Source: Hortaea werneckii (lineage: Eukaryota; Ascomycota; Dothideomycetes; Mycosphaerellales; Teratosphaeriaceae). From it: a stretch of 64,000 nucleotides of DNA. How positions within the stretch are numbered: position 1 is the first letter of the stretch; each line of letters begins with the position of its first letter. This document shows positions 24,301 through 35,225 of the stretch, piece by piece. The notes under the pieces are model-generated. The model saw only the letters and a program-made list of their open reading frames with translations. It was not told where the DNA came from and searched no databases. The stretch is taken from the NCBI GenBank assembly GCA_037044905.1, contig JBAOKB010000182.1, positions 496,001-560,000 of the forward strand, read 5' to 3'. The translations under genes and the position numbers were made by a program.

Positions 24301-25436
24301 CTTGCCGACATCAAGCTCCCATGGTTGTCGGTGCTCTGGTATAAGCAAGTCCGACACAGTGAATCCAGCTAATCCAGCCTTCGGCTTTGAACCCCTGCCA
24401 ACAGCGCCCTCGTCTCGAATCTCGCCACCTGATCCCGTTGCAGCTCCTGGGTAAGGGGATACCGCTGTCGGATGGTTATGCGTCTCGACTTTGGCGAGAT
24501 AATGAACGATCTCCTTGATCTGTTTCCACTCCCCGCTAGAGTTCTCCGGGGCCCAGAACGTCCCCTCGTACCCTTTCAGCACGGCGGCATTGTCACTGTA
24601 TGCGCTCACAACGTGCTGGGGATGGGCATTGTGCGTGTTACGGATCATGGAGAACAGACTTCTCGGTTTCTTGACCCCGTCGATAGTCCAGTCTGCGTTG
24701 AATTGCTTGTGTCGACAGTGCTCCGAGTTGACTTGGCAAACATGAAAAGCTCGACATCTGTCGGGTTACGTTGGAGTTGGTTAGTGTAGGCCTCAATCAG
24801 ATAGTCCATCTCGGAATCATCCAATGCTAGACCCAGAGTGCGGTTAGCCTCTTTCAACGCCTCCTTCGGATCAGAGACCCCTTGCAACAACTGCACACGT
24901 TCCAGCGGCGCGGGCGGGAGCTGGGAAAACATGAGATCGAAATCCGGCGGGCTCGTGGAGATCGTCTCCGTCATGCGATCGTGGAGGGAGTCCGCGTTCG
25001 GGATCTCGCCGTCGGCGGGAGCCTGGGGGAATGTCGCCGCGAGCACAACTCCCCGCTCGATCCGCTGGACGGTCTTCTCAAGCCCGCACACATGCGCGAT
25101 GCTCGTCGCTTTCGAGCTCCAGGGCGAGATGGTGCCCGCTCGCGGATTTACATAAAACAGTCGGATCGACGAGTCATCGGGCGAAGCGCCGTTGATGACG
25201 GCTTTGAGCATGGTTGAATACAACGGGTTCGTTGCTTCCGGATAGAAGCCATATTCGAGTAGTTGATCCAATACGGACACCTCGTCGGCTGTGAGCTCCT
25301 GGTGGGAAGCGACATAGTGTACCCATATGGCCTGGAGGTCCTTGGCTCCGATCGCTGAGGCGATGCGCTTCAGACGGAAGTCTGAGAAGGCCGACGAGCC
25401 TGGGAATGCCCGGTAGGCAGGCTGTGGTTGTGACAT
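21367..25436 (-). CDS. ADE6: Phosphoribosylformylglycinamidine synthase (FGAM synthase), one apparent frameshift
   Basis: Fourth step of de novo purine synthesis: FGAR plus glutamine plus ATP gives FGAM, in the cytosol. The 263-aa N-terminal piece (24645-25436, start MSQPQPAYRAF) and the 1093-aa piece (21367-24648) are one protein. Near 24733 one base seems missing; restoring it gives the conserved VNSEHCRHKQFNADW block, joining directly to SMIRNTHNAHPQHVVSAY. Downstream are the AIRS-type segments (VGAGGLSNALPEL, GVSIPVGKDSMSMKTKW, AYHDRSDGGLFTTLVEMMY) and the glutamine amidotransferase domain with nucleophile Cys in LGVCNGCQFLSRL and His in MPHPERT. The corrected length is 1357 aa, right for eukaryotic enzymes. 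As the gene is essential for purine prototrophy, the break most likely reflects sequencing error. Confidence 0.95.
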
Positions 25437-25445
25437 GGTGGTTGC

Positions 25446-25452
25446 TGACTCA
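25446..25452. promoter_or_regulatory. TGACTCA, GCN4/CPC1-type site beside the ADE6 start
   Basis: A perfect palindromic TGACTCA lies about 10 bases 5' of the ADE6 start codon. Purine genes are classic targets of general amino-acid control in fungi. The site is close enough to the ATG to lie in the 5' UTR, and a chance match is possible. Confidence 0.3.
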
Positions 25453-25798
25453 CTGCCGGTGGCGTGAGCTGGGGGAAAGGGCTTTTTACATGGCGGGCTG
25501 TCAAAAGTTCACGGTCTTGGGAAGGTGAAAGCTTGAAATTTATCACCGAAGTTAAAGCTTCGACGGCTATTGGTTCGGTAGGAGCCGCCGCTAGATGAAG
25601 TACATACTCCTGTCATCAGTGACAGAGGTGACACTGGCTCAAATAATAATGGTACGTGATGATTTGCGCGCAGACGTCAGCATTCGCCCTCCATAGTCCA
25701 ACTATGGGGAGAATGCCATCAGTATTTTTGCAACGAGAAACTCGCGATCCATCTGCTTAATCTTCTGCATAGAGAGTGATAGTACAAGCACGTTCGTC
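25453..25798. promoter_or_regulatory. Intergenic spacer between ADE6 and the TFIIIC gene
   Basis: About 350 nt carrying the ADE6 promoter and the 3' flank of the TFIIIC gene. No ORF, repeat or RNA gene seen. Confidence 0.4.
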
Positions 25799-27616
25799 TT
25801 ACTCCATGTCTGTTGGGCTCCCAGGGTCGTCGGCAGCGCCTTCAGCAGCCTCTTCAATAGCCCCTTCACCAGCGACCTCCTCGTTCACGTCTTCATCCTG
25901 CTCAAGTGTCCCATCTTCCCTCAGAGCCTCCCCCTGACTACCTTTACCCTTCCCCTTCTTAGTCTGTGTATGCAGATATCCTTTCGCAAACGACCTAATC
26001 CCCTTTCTTAACTCGGTAAGCTTCCGGTTATCACCCGCTTGCTTGCCCCTTTCCGAATGCACCTGCTCAACATTCTCCTCCGTCAGCACGTCTGGCACGT
26101 CTTCCAGCTGCTTGTACACTTCCTCAGGGGGCGTTTCGCCGGCGAGGAGGCAGCTTAGCTTGTCACGCATGATGATACGGACTTTGGACATGGTGCCGTT
26201 GTTGAACCAGCCCCACTGATAGACATCGCAGGTTGAGCGGACGGCGTTAGGGCTGTGCAGTATACTAGAAAGCGTCGGGTCTGTCAGGTCGCACATTTGC
26301 CATAGAGAGCCCCCCGAAGGATCAGCACGCGTGCCGTCGAAAATGTACTCGGGCACGGTTGGGTCCCCGCTTTGGGTCGTGGCGGAAAGTTGTGGATTTG
26401 TGGTCTTGACCACTCCTCGTTTGCCTCGGAGGTATAGCATGATGCTCTGATAGAAGCGGTACTTGGGATCCTGGCGAGGGTCGAGCCCATACTTGATCAG
26501 AATATCGCGGAAAGGGCCAGCCGCAAACATGTAGCCTGCGAATTGCCCAGCGACGAAGAAGTCGCCTGGTTGTAATCCTGGCATCACGGATTGTGCCATG
26601 CGCCTGGTGATCAGTGGCCGTTTATCAAGAAGCTCACGTATTTTGGGGATCACTCTCTTCACCGCGTCGGGAAGGCTTGACGAGTCCAGATGAAGAGGTG
26701 GCCCATCAGGCACGCTGGGCGCATCTGCCATGATTGCCGACGTTTGCCGCTTAGCATGACTGCCCGATTGCAGATTGCCAGTGGTTGCATTGCCGTGCTC
26801 GTCTTTGGTGAAAACAACATAGGGTGCCTGCTGGTACTCGTACCGATATGGCTGATCCTGTTGCAGTAGTGTTGGAGGCAAAGGAAACGCGTTTGCATCC
26901 TTTGCACCAGCTCTGAGATCTAGTCTAAGTTTTTCCAGAGCACTATATTTTGGCTGAGTTAGGTGGTCATGCACCTGTTGGCTGACGGGGAGACTGGCGC
27001 TGTGGAGTTGGAAATCTGGTTGCGAGCGGAATCGGTGCGTCTCTTCTATGACGCCGACAGGATCGAAGCTGTAATCATTCTCATTGTCTTGAAGCCGACG
27101 CAAAAGATCCGGTGCTTTGGAATGCGTGCTCGGGACTGTCTCCGAAGGTGTGGCGGGCATGAATGGCTCAGACGAGCCTCTTTTGCGCTTCCGACCCGTC
27201 CATTTCGGTACGGTCACCTTTACGAGCAGATTCCTCGTTTGAATTCCCGTCGACGCCAGCTTCTTCGCCAGCGGATCATTGGGCCGAAGTGAAACACCTG
27301 CCACCGGTTCAGGCAGCGTATGTGTTTTGCCATTCACCTTGATCTGGCTGTCGCCCACTCTGTGATCCAGCACCTGGAGAAGTTAGAGGGCCCGGGAACA
27401 AAAGAGACCATGAGCACCTACATGCTTCAGCTGTGCTTCGCCTCCCAGTGACTTGAGGGCGTTGTCGAAATTGTTGATGATACATGGGTGCTCTATGCTT
27501 ACGATACTTGCCTTAGGTACGACATGGACAGGGGCGATCGGTGGGCCAGCTTCACCGTCGTCCCGGGGGTCATCATGGTCTGTCGCCATGCTTGGAGATT
27601 GCGCATGAGGAGTCAT
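25799..27616 (-). CDS. TFC1: Transcription factor IIIC subunit tau95 / Sfc1 (GTF3C5-like)
   Basis: Subunit of the RNA polymerase III assembly factor that binds the tRNA A box in the nucleus. Two exons: 27422-27616 and 25799-27373, with intron 27374-27421 (GTAGGT...CTCCAG) joining AQLKH to VLDHRVGD in phase 0. The total is 589 aa. Family features: the N-terminal block IVSIEHPCIINNFDNALKSL; LLVKVTVPKWTGRKRKRG; the DNA-binding-half blocks LDKRPLITRRMAQS and GYMFAAGPFRDILIKYGLDP; KYRFYQSIMLYLRGKRG; and a highly acidic C-terminus after about 550. The start could be Met 10 (27589, MATDHDD). The frame is intact. It is divergent from the PP2A gene. Confidence 0.9.
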
Positions 27617-28300
27617 CTCATGTTTGGAATGACAGTGTCGCGGGGGAAGACGAATCTCATGGGTGGTGGCGCGACCACTTCGAGCTCTTCCGCCAGGTGA
27701 AACGGCGGGAGGCGGCGATTGGCCGGCCCCGCGAGCTTGCCGTGCTTGGCGGCAGCGAGAGGGGATGTTGCGACCATAACATGACGGCTACCAGCCCGCC
27801 GACGACTTCACGGGGGTTGGCTTTGCATCCATCTACTAGTCGACCTACACATTGGTATGGGTGCGTTCGTGCTTGCTTGAGACCGACGACCTCCCACCTC
27901 CTCTACCCTCTACCCTTTTGAACCACGACGTCCGTCTCCATCCATCTGGTCGGCGCTTGCCGCGGCTTTGCCTGAGGCGTATCCTGCCAATTCCGTTGTG
28001 ACCTCACGGACAGGCACTTGGACAGACTAGCCAGACACCGCCGACTTCACCCCAGAATCACCTACCTGTTGTTGCAAGCTGCTCCGATGCGAACCTAGAC
28101 CCATCGCGCCCTGAGAATCCTATCGAACATACCTGGCCGAAGTCACGTGTTGGAAGCTCCCGGGCAATCGAAGACGGAGGTCCCGTAGGCCGCTCGTGTC
28201 CGGTACACGCCAGCCAGACAGCCGGCTCGCGCTTCCCGTACAGCAGCAAACGAAGGATATTGGCACCGGCGCTGGTATCACGTGCAGCTTTTGATTGAAG
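27617..28300. promoter_or_regulatory. Divergent intergenic region between TFC1 and RTS1
   Basis: About 680 nt between opposed start codons (27616 minus, 28301 plus); it must contain both promoters. Overlapping short ORFs show no coding features. No repeat or RNA gene recognised. Confidence 0.4.
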
Positions 28301-30678
28301 ATGAAGGGCTTCCGGCAGCGAGTGGTAAGCTGCACCAACCACCCACCACCCCACCCATCCATCCACCCCTCCTCAACCATTGAATAACCCCCTCTAATGG
28401 CGCTCGTCTAACAGCAAGAGCAGCTCTCACGCGCCAAAGATCGCGAGGGTGGAAAGCTCGGAAAATCCAAGAAAGACTCGTCCTCCGGCACTGCTTCACC
28501 CCATGGCGGCTCAAGCCAATCGCCCGGCGGCTCTGCAGCCGCAACGCCCACCTCTTCCACCTCAAATCTAGCAGACACGCGGAACAAAACGATACCGGGT
28601 CCCGATGGGCCGGTGCAGCCTGGAGCGGGTGCGCCGCAGCCCAATGCACCCCAGATCAACATGCCGTTTGGTGGCCAGCCGGGAGGTTATCAGCAGAATG
28701 CCGCAGGACAGAGCCCCAGTGGTGGACCGCAGCAGGGACCGGGAACGCCAAGGGGGCAGGGACAGATGCCGCCGAGCGTGGTGGTGTCTCCGAGTGCACC
28801 GGTGAGTAAGTGCGGTGGAGGAAAAGCAGAACGCAGAGCTGATGTCCCATAGCATGTGCCGCCGCCTGGCGCCGCTGAAACCATGCCTCACGATCTTGCG
28901 CCTCCTAAAGCCGGACAGAAGAGCACGCTTTTTGACCGCTTGCAAGCCACGCCCAAAGACACTGTGCCTGAGGGTATTAGGACGCCCAAGCGACAACACT
29001 CTTCTCGCTTTGACATCTCCGACCAGCGCCAACGCGAGCTGGAGAAGCTGCCCGGCTTCCACGAAGTCCCTCCTAACCGCCGTCAAGAGCTCTTCATGCA
29101 GAAGCTGGATCAATGCAACATCATCTTCGACTTTAACGACGCGAGTGGTGATATGAAGAGCAAGGAGATCAAGCGCCTTGCGCTTCACGAGCTTCTAGAC
29201 TATGTGGCACAGAACCGACAGGTCATCAGCGAGCCCATGTATCCACGGGTGGTGGAGATGTTCGCCAAGAACCTTTTCAGACCGATACCGCCGCCCATGA
29301 ACCCGCAGGGCGAAGCCTTTGACCCAGAGGAAGACGAGCCGGTGTTAGAAGTTGCATGGCCGCACATTCAAGTCGTCTACGAATTCTTCCTTCGCTTCAT
29401 CGAATCGCCCGACTTTAACACCAATTTCGCCAAGCAATACATTGACCACGGCTTCGTCCTACAACTCCTCGAGCTCTTCGACTCTGAAGATCCGCGAGAA
29501 CGTGACTTTTTGAAGACGACGCTTCACCGCATTTACGGCAAGTTCCTGAACCTGCGAAGTTTCATACGGAGAAGCATCAACAATGTGTTTTTCCAATTCA
29601 TCTATGAAACCGAGCGTTTCAACGGTATTGCCGAACTGCTTGAAATTCTTGGATCCATCATCAATGGGTTTGCTTTGCCGCTCAAGGAAGAACACAAGCT
29701 TTTCCTCACAAGGGTGCTCATCCCGTTGCACAAGGTCAAGAGTCTGTCTATGTACCATCCTCAGCTGGCCTACTGCATTGTACAGTTCTTAGAAAAGGAT
29801 GCAGCGCTCACGGAAGAAGTGGTCTTGGGCTTGTTAAGGTATTGGCCTAAGGTAAACAGCACGAAGGAGGTGATGTTTTTGAATGAGGTGGAAGACATTT
29901 TCGAAGTAATGGACCCGGCGGAGTTCGCCAAGGTTCAAGAGCCGCTTTTCAATCAGTTGGCGAAGAGTGTGGCTAGTCCGCACTTCCAGGTATGACTCGC
30001 GCTGAGGATGCAGCAATGACACAAGCCAGGAAATGCGATGCTAACAACGATTACAGGTTGCCGAGAGAGCCCTCTACTTCTGGAACAACGAGTACTTCTG
30101 CAATTTGGTCTCAGACAACGTGGATGTCATCCTCCCCATCATGTTTGCGCCTCTGTACGAAAACTCAAAGGGCCATTGGAACAGGTATGCTCCTCCCACT
30201 CCTCAATATCCTTCCTTTACTCTTCCTTCCGTACCATATGCTTACACTCCCCGTCTCTCTTCACAGAACAATCCACGGCATGGTCTACAACGCCATGAAG
30301 CTCTTCATGGAAGTCAACCCGCAGCTCTTCGACGAATGTTCGCACGAATACACCGAGCAACAGAACAACGCCGAGGCCGTAAAGCAAAACCGTCAAGCCA
30401 AGTGGGATCGTCTGGCGGCTTTGGCAGAACAAATGAAGTCTGGCGGCGGCGCCAACGGTACCACTGCGGGAGGCACAGGAGGTATCGTCGCGCCCGCTGT
30501 CCAACGACCCTCGACCAGCCGCGGGAACAGCAGCGTGGGATCGCCGCTGAGAGAAGGCGATGGTGATCCCCTAAGCCAGGAAAGCTCACGGAGGATGGAA
30601 CAGTTACGGTTACAGGATGACCAGCGAGGTGGTGGCGGTGGTGGCGGCGGCGGGAGGAAGGATCAAGCGGTACGTTGA
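28301..30678 (+). CDS. RTS1: PP2A regulatory subunit B56 (Rts1/Par1-like)
   Basis: B'/B56 subunit that targets protein phosphatase 2A. Exons 28301-28324, 28415-28801, 28853-29989, 30057-30184 and 30267-30678 give 695 aa. Exon 1 is only eight codons (MKGFRQRV), joined by a GTAAGC intron to QEQLSRAKDREGG. After a low-complexity Ser/Gly/Pro N-terminus comes the B56 HEAT-like core: DISDQRQRELEKLPGFHEVP, FDFNDASGDMKSKEIKR, LQLLELFDSEDPRERDFLKT, FQFIYETERFNGIAELLEI, VLIPLHKVKSLSMYHPQL and LSMYHPQLAYCIVQFLEKD. The core ends with RTIHGMVYNAMKLFME and FDECSHEYTEQQ. All splice phases agree. The stop at 30676 lies just after a possible GTACGT donor, so a further 3' exon (31393-31752) is possible; see findings. 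Confidence 0.92.
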
Positions 30679-32957
30679 TCCAGAAAAGACTAGAAGGCCG
30701 CTTCCTACTTCACATCCCTTACCCCCCTCCTTTGGTTCCGGGTTGCAAAGCATGAAGAAGAATCATCCTCCACCTTTAGCCATTTCTCTGTCTTCTCCTT
30801 CTTCTCTCCCCGGCTTTCCACTTTGTTTTCTCTCTCTCTTCTTTCTTCTGTGGGACGCCGTCGTTCCCCTTCCGAGAGGCTTTTTGTTGCTTGTTCAGGA
30901 AATCAAAAGAGGAGATTTTTTCCCCCTGTCTTGGGAATGGGTTTTGGTAAAGCGGATGAGGGGTATGGGATGAATCGCCCCACCCGGAAAGTTATTGGCA
31001 GAAGAAAGGGGGGCAATCGAAAATGGACTGGGCTTTGGAACTTTGTAAAATCCCTATACACGCGCCAAAAAGAAAGAAAGATTTTATTTCACAGAGAGAT
31101 GTGCGAAAGAGGAGAAGGGGAAGAAATCCTTACAGGGCAATTTGCCCTTTTCATCCATCACATGCACGCATATTTGGCGATTCTTTTCTTTCTTGATGGT
31201 CTGACCTTGGTCTTTTTCGCTTAGCTGGCGTGGCAGGGAAAAGAGGATGGGCGCTGCAAGTCGGTGTCTAGACTAGATCTCCTTCCTTTCCATTTTTTCT
31301 TTCCTCTCTCACGTCTATTTTTCCCTCTACTTCTTTTCACAGACAGAGATTTGGACTGGAGCAATAATCTAATCATGTCCACAAAACTCTAGAAGCGCCA
31401 CCATCCCCCTCCCCATCCTCTGTCGTCTCGGCTTAGCGGCAACAGAGCGAATAAGGACAACGAGCTCAAGAGGACCAATAGTGGCAGCGGCAGCGGCAGC
31501 GGTAGCGGCAGTACACCTACGCTTCCTCCCCCTTCCTCGCAAGATCCCGCGCTGCTACGAGACGAAGTCAACAGCGGCGCTGGAACTCGAAATCCTCGAC
31601 GGGAACACCGAGTCGGTCTTGCGGGTGGCTCTCGTCACTATCATTACTCTGCTGGACCAGCTCGGAGTCGGGGCCGAGGGCTTAGTGGGTCTGTGGAGGA
31701 AAGAGGAGGAGGAGGAGGAGGAGGAGGAGGAGGAGGAGGAGCTCGACAGTGAAGATCGATCAGCCCTTCTTCGCAATCTTCTTCACAAGCATCCCTGGGT
31801 CTATCAGGAAGGGGAGGTCCTTGCTGACTGCAAATTCCTCTTCAACGACTTGGTGGTAGCAACCGTAGTGTCCAACGGGTCAGTAAATTTGCAAGATCTG
31901 ATGAGGAGGGGAAGGGGTAGGGGAATCATGCTTGGGCCTCTTGGTCCCTCAGGCAAGGAAACAAGCTTGACAAGGGATAGTCCTCTTTTATCTCTACTTC
32001 CTTCTGCGCCTACAGAAAGGGGAAAAAGAAAGCCAATCGGGCGAGGACCAAGTAACATTCGCGTTTGAGATCGGGAAGACTATCTGGACTTGTTTTCTTC
32101 TTTCTTTTGCCTTGAGAATCGATAATTGGAGGCAATTATAGGGAACTATTCACTCTCGCTTTCTGGCCCGAATGGATTGGTCTGACAAGAATGGATTATC
32201 CGTGCTAGGACGGTTTGCAAGTTCCAGCTGACAGCGAAAGGGGCGGGAAGGTAGATGTCTGGTCTGTGTCCCTTTGGGAAGGGCGGACGAAAGAGGCAGG
32301 GCGGAAAGTTGTTCTTCGGTTTAGAATGTTCAGTTAGCGGATAGCGTGGATGGAAGCTTGGTGATGAAACCGTTGTTAGTACGATTGCTGTTTCTGATAT
32401 TCCTTCCTGGAAAGTCTGAGGTGCTTCTTCAGTTGGAGTTTGCGCCGTCCGTGTTACCAATGCAACTTTACTCTCTATGCATCGGGATCCAGATTTCAGG
32501 CTCACTTGGTGGCATAGTCGTCATCCCCTCCATACATTGCAACAGTGGGAGATAACTATTGCTTTGAGCCCCAAGGATCGAATAAGTCGCATCTTCCAAA
32601 CGACTGACACAGATGTCATGAGATCATTCAAACACGAAAAAGAGACAAAGGCACCCAGATGCTAGAAAGAGAAGAAATCTGTACACGACTGAGCGAGGCT
32701 ATTGTCACAATGCTGCCCAATACTACCCCAACCACCATCTATACCTCTTCACACCTAGCGGCAGCCGCCATCCACACCCCGTTTTTCCTCTTACAGCATC
32801 ACACTCAATTTTCGGTTTATTTCCTTTGTCCAATATACAGATAGTAGCCCCCCTTCTCCTTCGAGAAATCTTCATCCACAACTTCTATCCTTCTCCGTTT
32901 CACTCTCTTTCCCTTGGGGGCGATCGTCTCACATGGGCGTATTGAGGAATGAATGTT
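30679..32957. other. 3' flank of RTS1 and intergenic region to COX6
   Basis: About 2.3 kb between converging genes. It includes a possible last RTS1 exon (31393-31752), GGCAGC repeats at about 31,483-31,511 and a GGA run at about 31,703-31,741. A 195-codon ORF at 31481-32068 contains a 14-residue Glu run produced by the GGA repeat; I do not accept it as a gene. The rest holds no recognised feature. Confidence 0.4.
31703..31741. repeat. GGA/GAG trinucleotide repeat
   Basis: About a dozen tandem GGA units. Read in one frame it codes for poly-Gly (in the possible 3' exon of RTS1), in another for poly-Glu. Length polymorphism is expected. Confidence 0.85.
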
Positions 32958-34023
32958 TTACTCAATGCCCTTGGCCGCACCCAGGTGCTCGCCAGAGGTG
33001 CCATCCGGGTACATCTGCTCCTTGAGGTTCACGCCGAGCTCCTCACGGATCGGTTGGAGCTCCTTGACGTACTCGTCGTACTGGCCGCGGTTCTCGACCT
33101 TGGCGGCGATGCCTGAACAAGGGACGTTGATTAGCTCTCTCGTTCTCTCGCTCTCGCTCTCACTCTGGTTCCACTTCCACTTGACATGGCACAAGTCTTG
33201 CTCGGACATTCTGGGAATGATTTGATACACCCAAATCCTCTAGTGCAGTCTCCTCGATCCGGATTTCATAGAAAGTGAAGCAAGAGTACATACCCTCGAA
33301 TATTCTAACCGCAGTCGGGTAGTCGTTGACCCGCCTAGCAGCGCGCAGAGCAGCGGTGATGACGGAAGGTGAGGGGACGAGATCGTAGGCGAAGGCGTTG
33401 TTCAAGTTACGCTGCAGCTCGAAAACGTCCTGCACGTTCTCGAACTCCTTCTCGTACCTAGAGGGGAACAATCGAGTTAGCTTGGACCGGCCTGGCGAAG
33501 AACTACACAGCTCAAAGTTCCCCATCACAGATAGCTCTGTCCACAGCATGCAGTAAGCCGCAGAGCTATACCCGCGGGCAGTCCATACGGCGTATCCTCA
33601 TCTATCCTCCTCTTCCACCATCCCATCCCAACCTCTTCCCCCTCCTCTCTCACTCCACCCACTGCCCTGGCCCCCATCGTCCAAGATGCCGATCCATCCG
33701 CCCTCCACCCACCCATCCTCGAACCCTTCAATGCCCACCCAACATCCCACCAACCCACGCAAACCCAACCCAGATAAAAAGTCAAAAAGGCACAAGGGAA
33801 AAAAAGGAAGAACGTACCTAGCAGTGAACTCCTCAAAGCTCTCCTCATGGTGGGGGTCATGCGGGTCACCAGCCGGCATCCTCAGCCCGCCGACGCGGGT
33901 GGAGAAGCATGCGGCAGCACTCCTCTGCACGCGCGGAGTCGCAGCAAAGCGGGTAGAAGAAGGAGTGGCAGCGACGAAGCGCGACGACGCCCGGGTGAGG
34001 CGGGCAGCGACTGCGAAAGACAT
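32958..34023 (-). CDS. COX6: Cytochrome c oxidase subunit VI (mammalian Va/COX5A family)
   Basis: Matrix-side nuclear-encoded subunit of complex IV. Exons 33818-34023, 33294-33457 and 32958-33112 give 174 aa, the family length. The presequence is basic and Ala/Ser-rich (MSFAVAARLTRASSRFVAAT). The mature core shows ESFEEFTARYEKEFENVQDV, VFELQRNLNNAFAYDLVPSP, AALRAARRVNDYPTAVRIFE and the C-terminus VKELQPIREELGVNLKEQMY. Intron 1 (33458-33817, 360 nt) is long for this region and has a biased T/G-rich 5' part; intron 2 is 33113-33293. Junctions are GT-AG and the frame is intact. Confidence 0.95.
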
Positions 34024-34979
34024 TTTTTGAAGCGGAGCGGAGCGGACGACGGCGGCGGCGGGAGGCGGAGTCGGGGGTGGTGGTTGGGGGAGACAGTGGT
34101 GGGTGAAAGGTAGCTATGAAGAGGTTCCTGACCTTGCTTCTGCCCGGTCTCTCGCCAGGGAGAGACGAGGGCCTTCGGCTTCCGCCGTCCGGTCGGACAA
34201 ATTCGGGGTCACGTGACTTTTGGGGGTACAACCGCACCGGAGCTTCGTAGGTAATGCTGTCTCAATCACGCCCGAGAGTCGCGACAGTGTTCTACGTTTA
34301 GATATCCTACAGAGGTCGCGGTCACTTAACCGTAAAGCAGGAGAGCATCGACAAGGTCTACCGCTTCCCACCCTAAGCATCCTATCACACCACGAACAGT
34401 CTCACTACCTGTACCTAGCAAATGCCATCCTCCCACGACGAGAAAAATCCATGACAGTTAATTGCTTCGGATTTGTTTTTATTAAAGACCCTCCAACTAC
34501 ATTACTTTACCCTTCCCATTCATCCCTCCCGCCTCCTTTCCTCACGCACCTCCTTTCGGAATCCGCATAGAAATCCCCAAACCTCTCTTGCCCACCTTGG
34601 CTTCCCGCGACTCCCGAATCCCGATACCAATCACCCTTATGCATCTGTAATCGTACAATCCCCACTTCTCGTTTCCGCCTGAAGAAAGAGATTCCCCCTC
34701 CGAAACAAGGTCTCAACTTCCCTCCAAAAAGTAAGAAATCCCCTCCAACACCCTTTTCTCCGCCTTCTCCTGTGGAAAAATCTCGACTGAATAACCCCGC
34801 TGGGGGCTGTGGCTTCTACTCCTTCACTCCGGTGGACCTCCATACCAGCCGTCTAGATCTCCCATCTCACCACCTCCTTCCTCTACGCTGCTCCCTCACA
34901 CGCGCAGAAAGAGTAGCATCTATAGTATAAAATTAAAAAAGGTGATTTTCTTTTGAGAGAAAAAAAAAAGGTAACATAT
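34024..34979. other. Intergenic region between COX6 and the elongase
   Basis: About 950 nt with the COX6 promoter and the elongase 3' UTR. It is T/C-rich in the middle and A-rich at about 34,918-34,971. No convincing gene, tRNA or repeat. Confidence 0.4.
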
Positions 34980-35225
34980 TCACACAAACTCCCCCGGAAT
35001 CTTATACACCCACACCTTCTTCACCATCGCATCCATCTCCTCCTTCTCTCCTCCCAAGACCGCTCCCGCGCCGGTCCGTGAGGTCGTCGCCGCCGCCGTC
35101 GTGGCTCCTCCGCTCCTCACGACCTGCAGCTCCGGCTCCATATCGAACAAAGCCCACTCACGCAGCGCGGCCCGCAACCGCGCATCGCTCGTCGCGCGTT
35201 CGAAAGCGTGAAGGTCACGAGGCTC

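Noticed and set aside
31481..32068. 195-codon ORF with a long Glu run
   Set aside because: The Glu run is a product of the GGA repeat. The rest has no domain, and the overlapping frame fits a possible RTS1 exon better.
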